A DNA stretch of 5,113 nt, from contig WLRX01000072.1 in the NCBI GenBank assembly GCA_009706135.1, positions 1 through 5,113 of the forward strand, in the 5' to 3' direction. Source of the stretch: Actinomycetota bacterium. GTDB taxonomy: Bacteria; Actinomycetota; Actinomycetes; Nanopelagicales; Nanopelagicaceae. The position numbers were made by a program, and so were the translations under genes. Under the pieces are notes generated by a model. It saw nothing but the letters and a program-made list of their open reading frames with translations, made no database searches and was not told the DNA's origin. Positions 5,021-5,113 of the stretch are shown in pieces. Position 1 is the first letter of the stretch. Each line of letters opens with the position of its first letter.

Positions 5021-5113
5021 ATGAGAAGCCACGGAACGATCAAGCGATTCTTAGCAGTACTTTCCGTACTTTCACTTTTCGCTGTTCAGCCAGGTTTTGC
5101 AGCCACGAAATCC
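5021..5113 (+). CDS. N-terminus of an exported protein (partial, cut by window end)
   Basis: Thirty-one codons are visible and the frame is still open at the window edge. They form a classic Sec signal peptide: a basic start (MRSHGTIKR), a hydrophobic core (FLAVLSVLSLFAV), and a cleavage region QPGFA-ATKS with cleavage probably after residue 27. The ATG is supported by GAGG at 5009-5012, eight bases upstream. The mature protein is outside the window, so its function cannot be stated. It is divergent from another secreted-protein gene and may share regulatory sites with it. Confidence 0.8.
   Translation, partial: MRSHGTIKRFLAVLSVLSLFAVQPGFAATKS

Overview
The window reads as a piece of a chromosome from a low-to-moderate-GC, streamlined actinobacterium. 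The best guess is a freshwater planktonic lineage of the acI / Nanopelagicales type. The reasons are an aminopeptidase N of the actinobacterial kind, an RpiB with the actinobacterial GSGNGEQ active-site segment (glutamate where enterobacteria have cysteine), an actinobacterial TrmB, AT-leaning codon use, and very tight gene packing. The lineage is an inference from family resemblance and base composition; no search was run. Nothing points to a mobile element, a CRISPR array or a prophage.

Layout. At 2-115 (+) lies the tail of a gene entering from the left that I cannot identify. A 67-residue single-pass membrane protein follows at 135-338 (+), probably leaderless. Its stop codon abuts the stop codon of pepN (339-2879, -), a full-length M1 zinc aminopeptidase. 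A 67-bp divergent spacer separates pepN from trmB (2947-3621, +), the tRNA m7G46 methyltransferase. trmB runs tail to tail into rpiB (3618-4073, -), ribose-5-phosphate isomerase B, with a 4-bp overlap at the stops. Upstream of rpiB is a clear intrinsic terminator (4107-4144) that closes the next minus-strand gene at 4172-4798. That gene encodes a 208-residue secreted helical protein of unknown function. A 222-bp divergent spacer with several inverted repeats separates it from the start of another exported protein (5021 to the window end, +).

How the genes relate. The left part is housekeeping: peptide turnover (PepN), tRNA modification (TrmB) and the pentose phosphate pathway (RpiB). These genes are not in one operon, because neighbours point in alternating directions, so each probably has its own promoter. 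pepN and rpiB are also near neighbours in Mycobacterium tuberculosis, so part of this order looks ancestral. The right part holds two divergently transcribed exported proteins that share one regulatory spacer, and this is where the less ordinary signals lie. These are a 23-bp dyad, an 8-mer repeated in inverted orientation, a possibly structured leader before the right-hand gene, and a 3' untranslated region with an anti-Shine-Dalgarno-like C-rich stretch in front of the terminator. I did not find a convincing new multi-gene system. The candidates are small regulatory RNA or DNA elements, and each needs comparative support.
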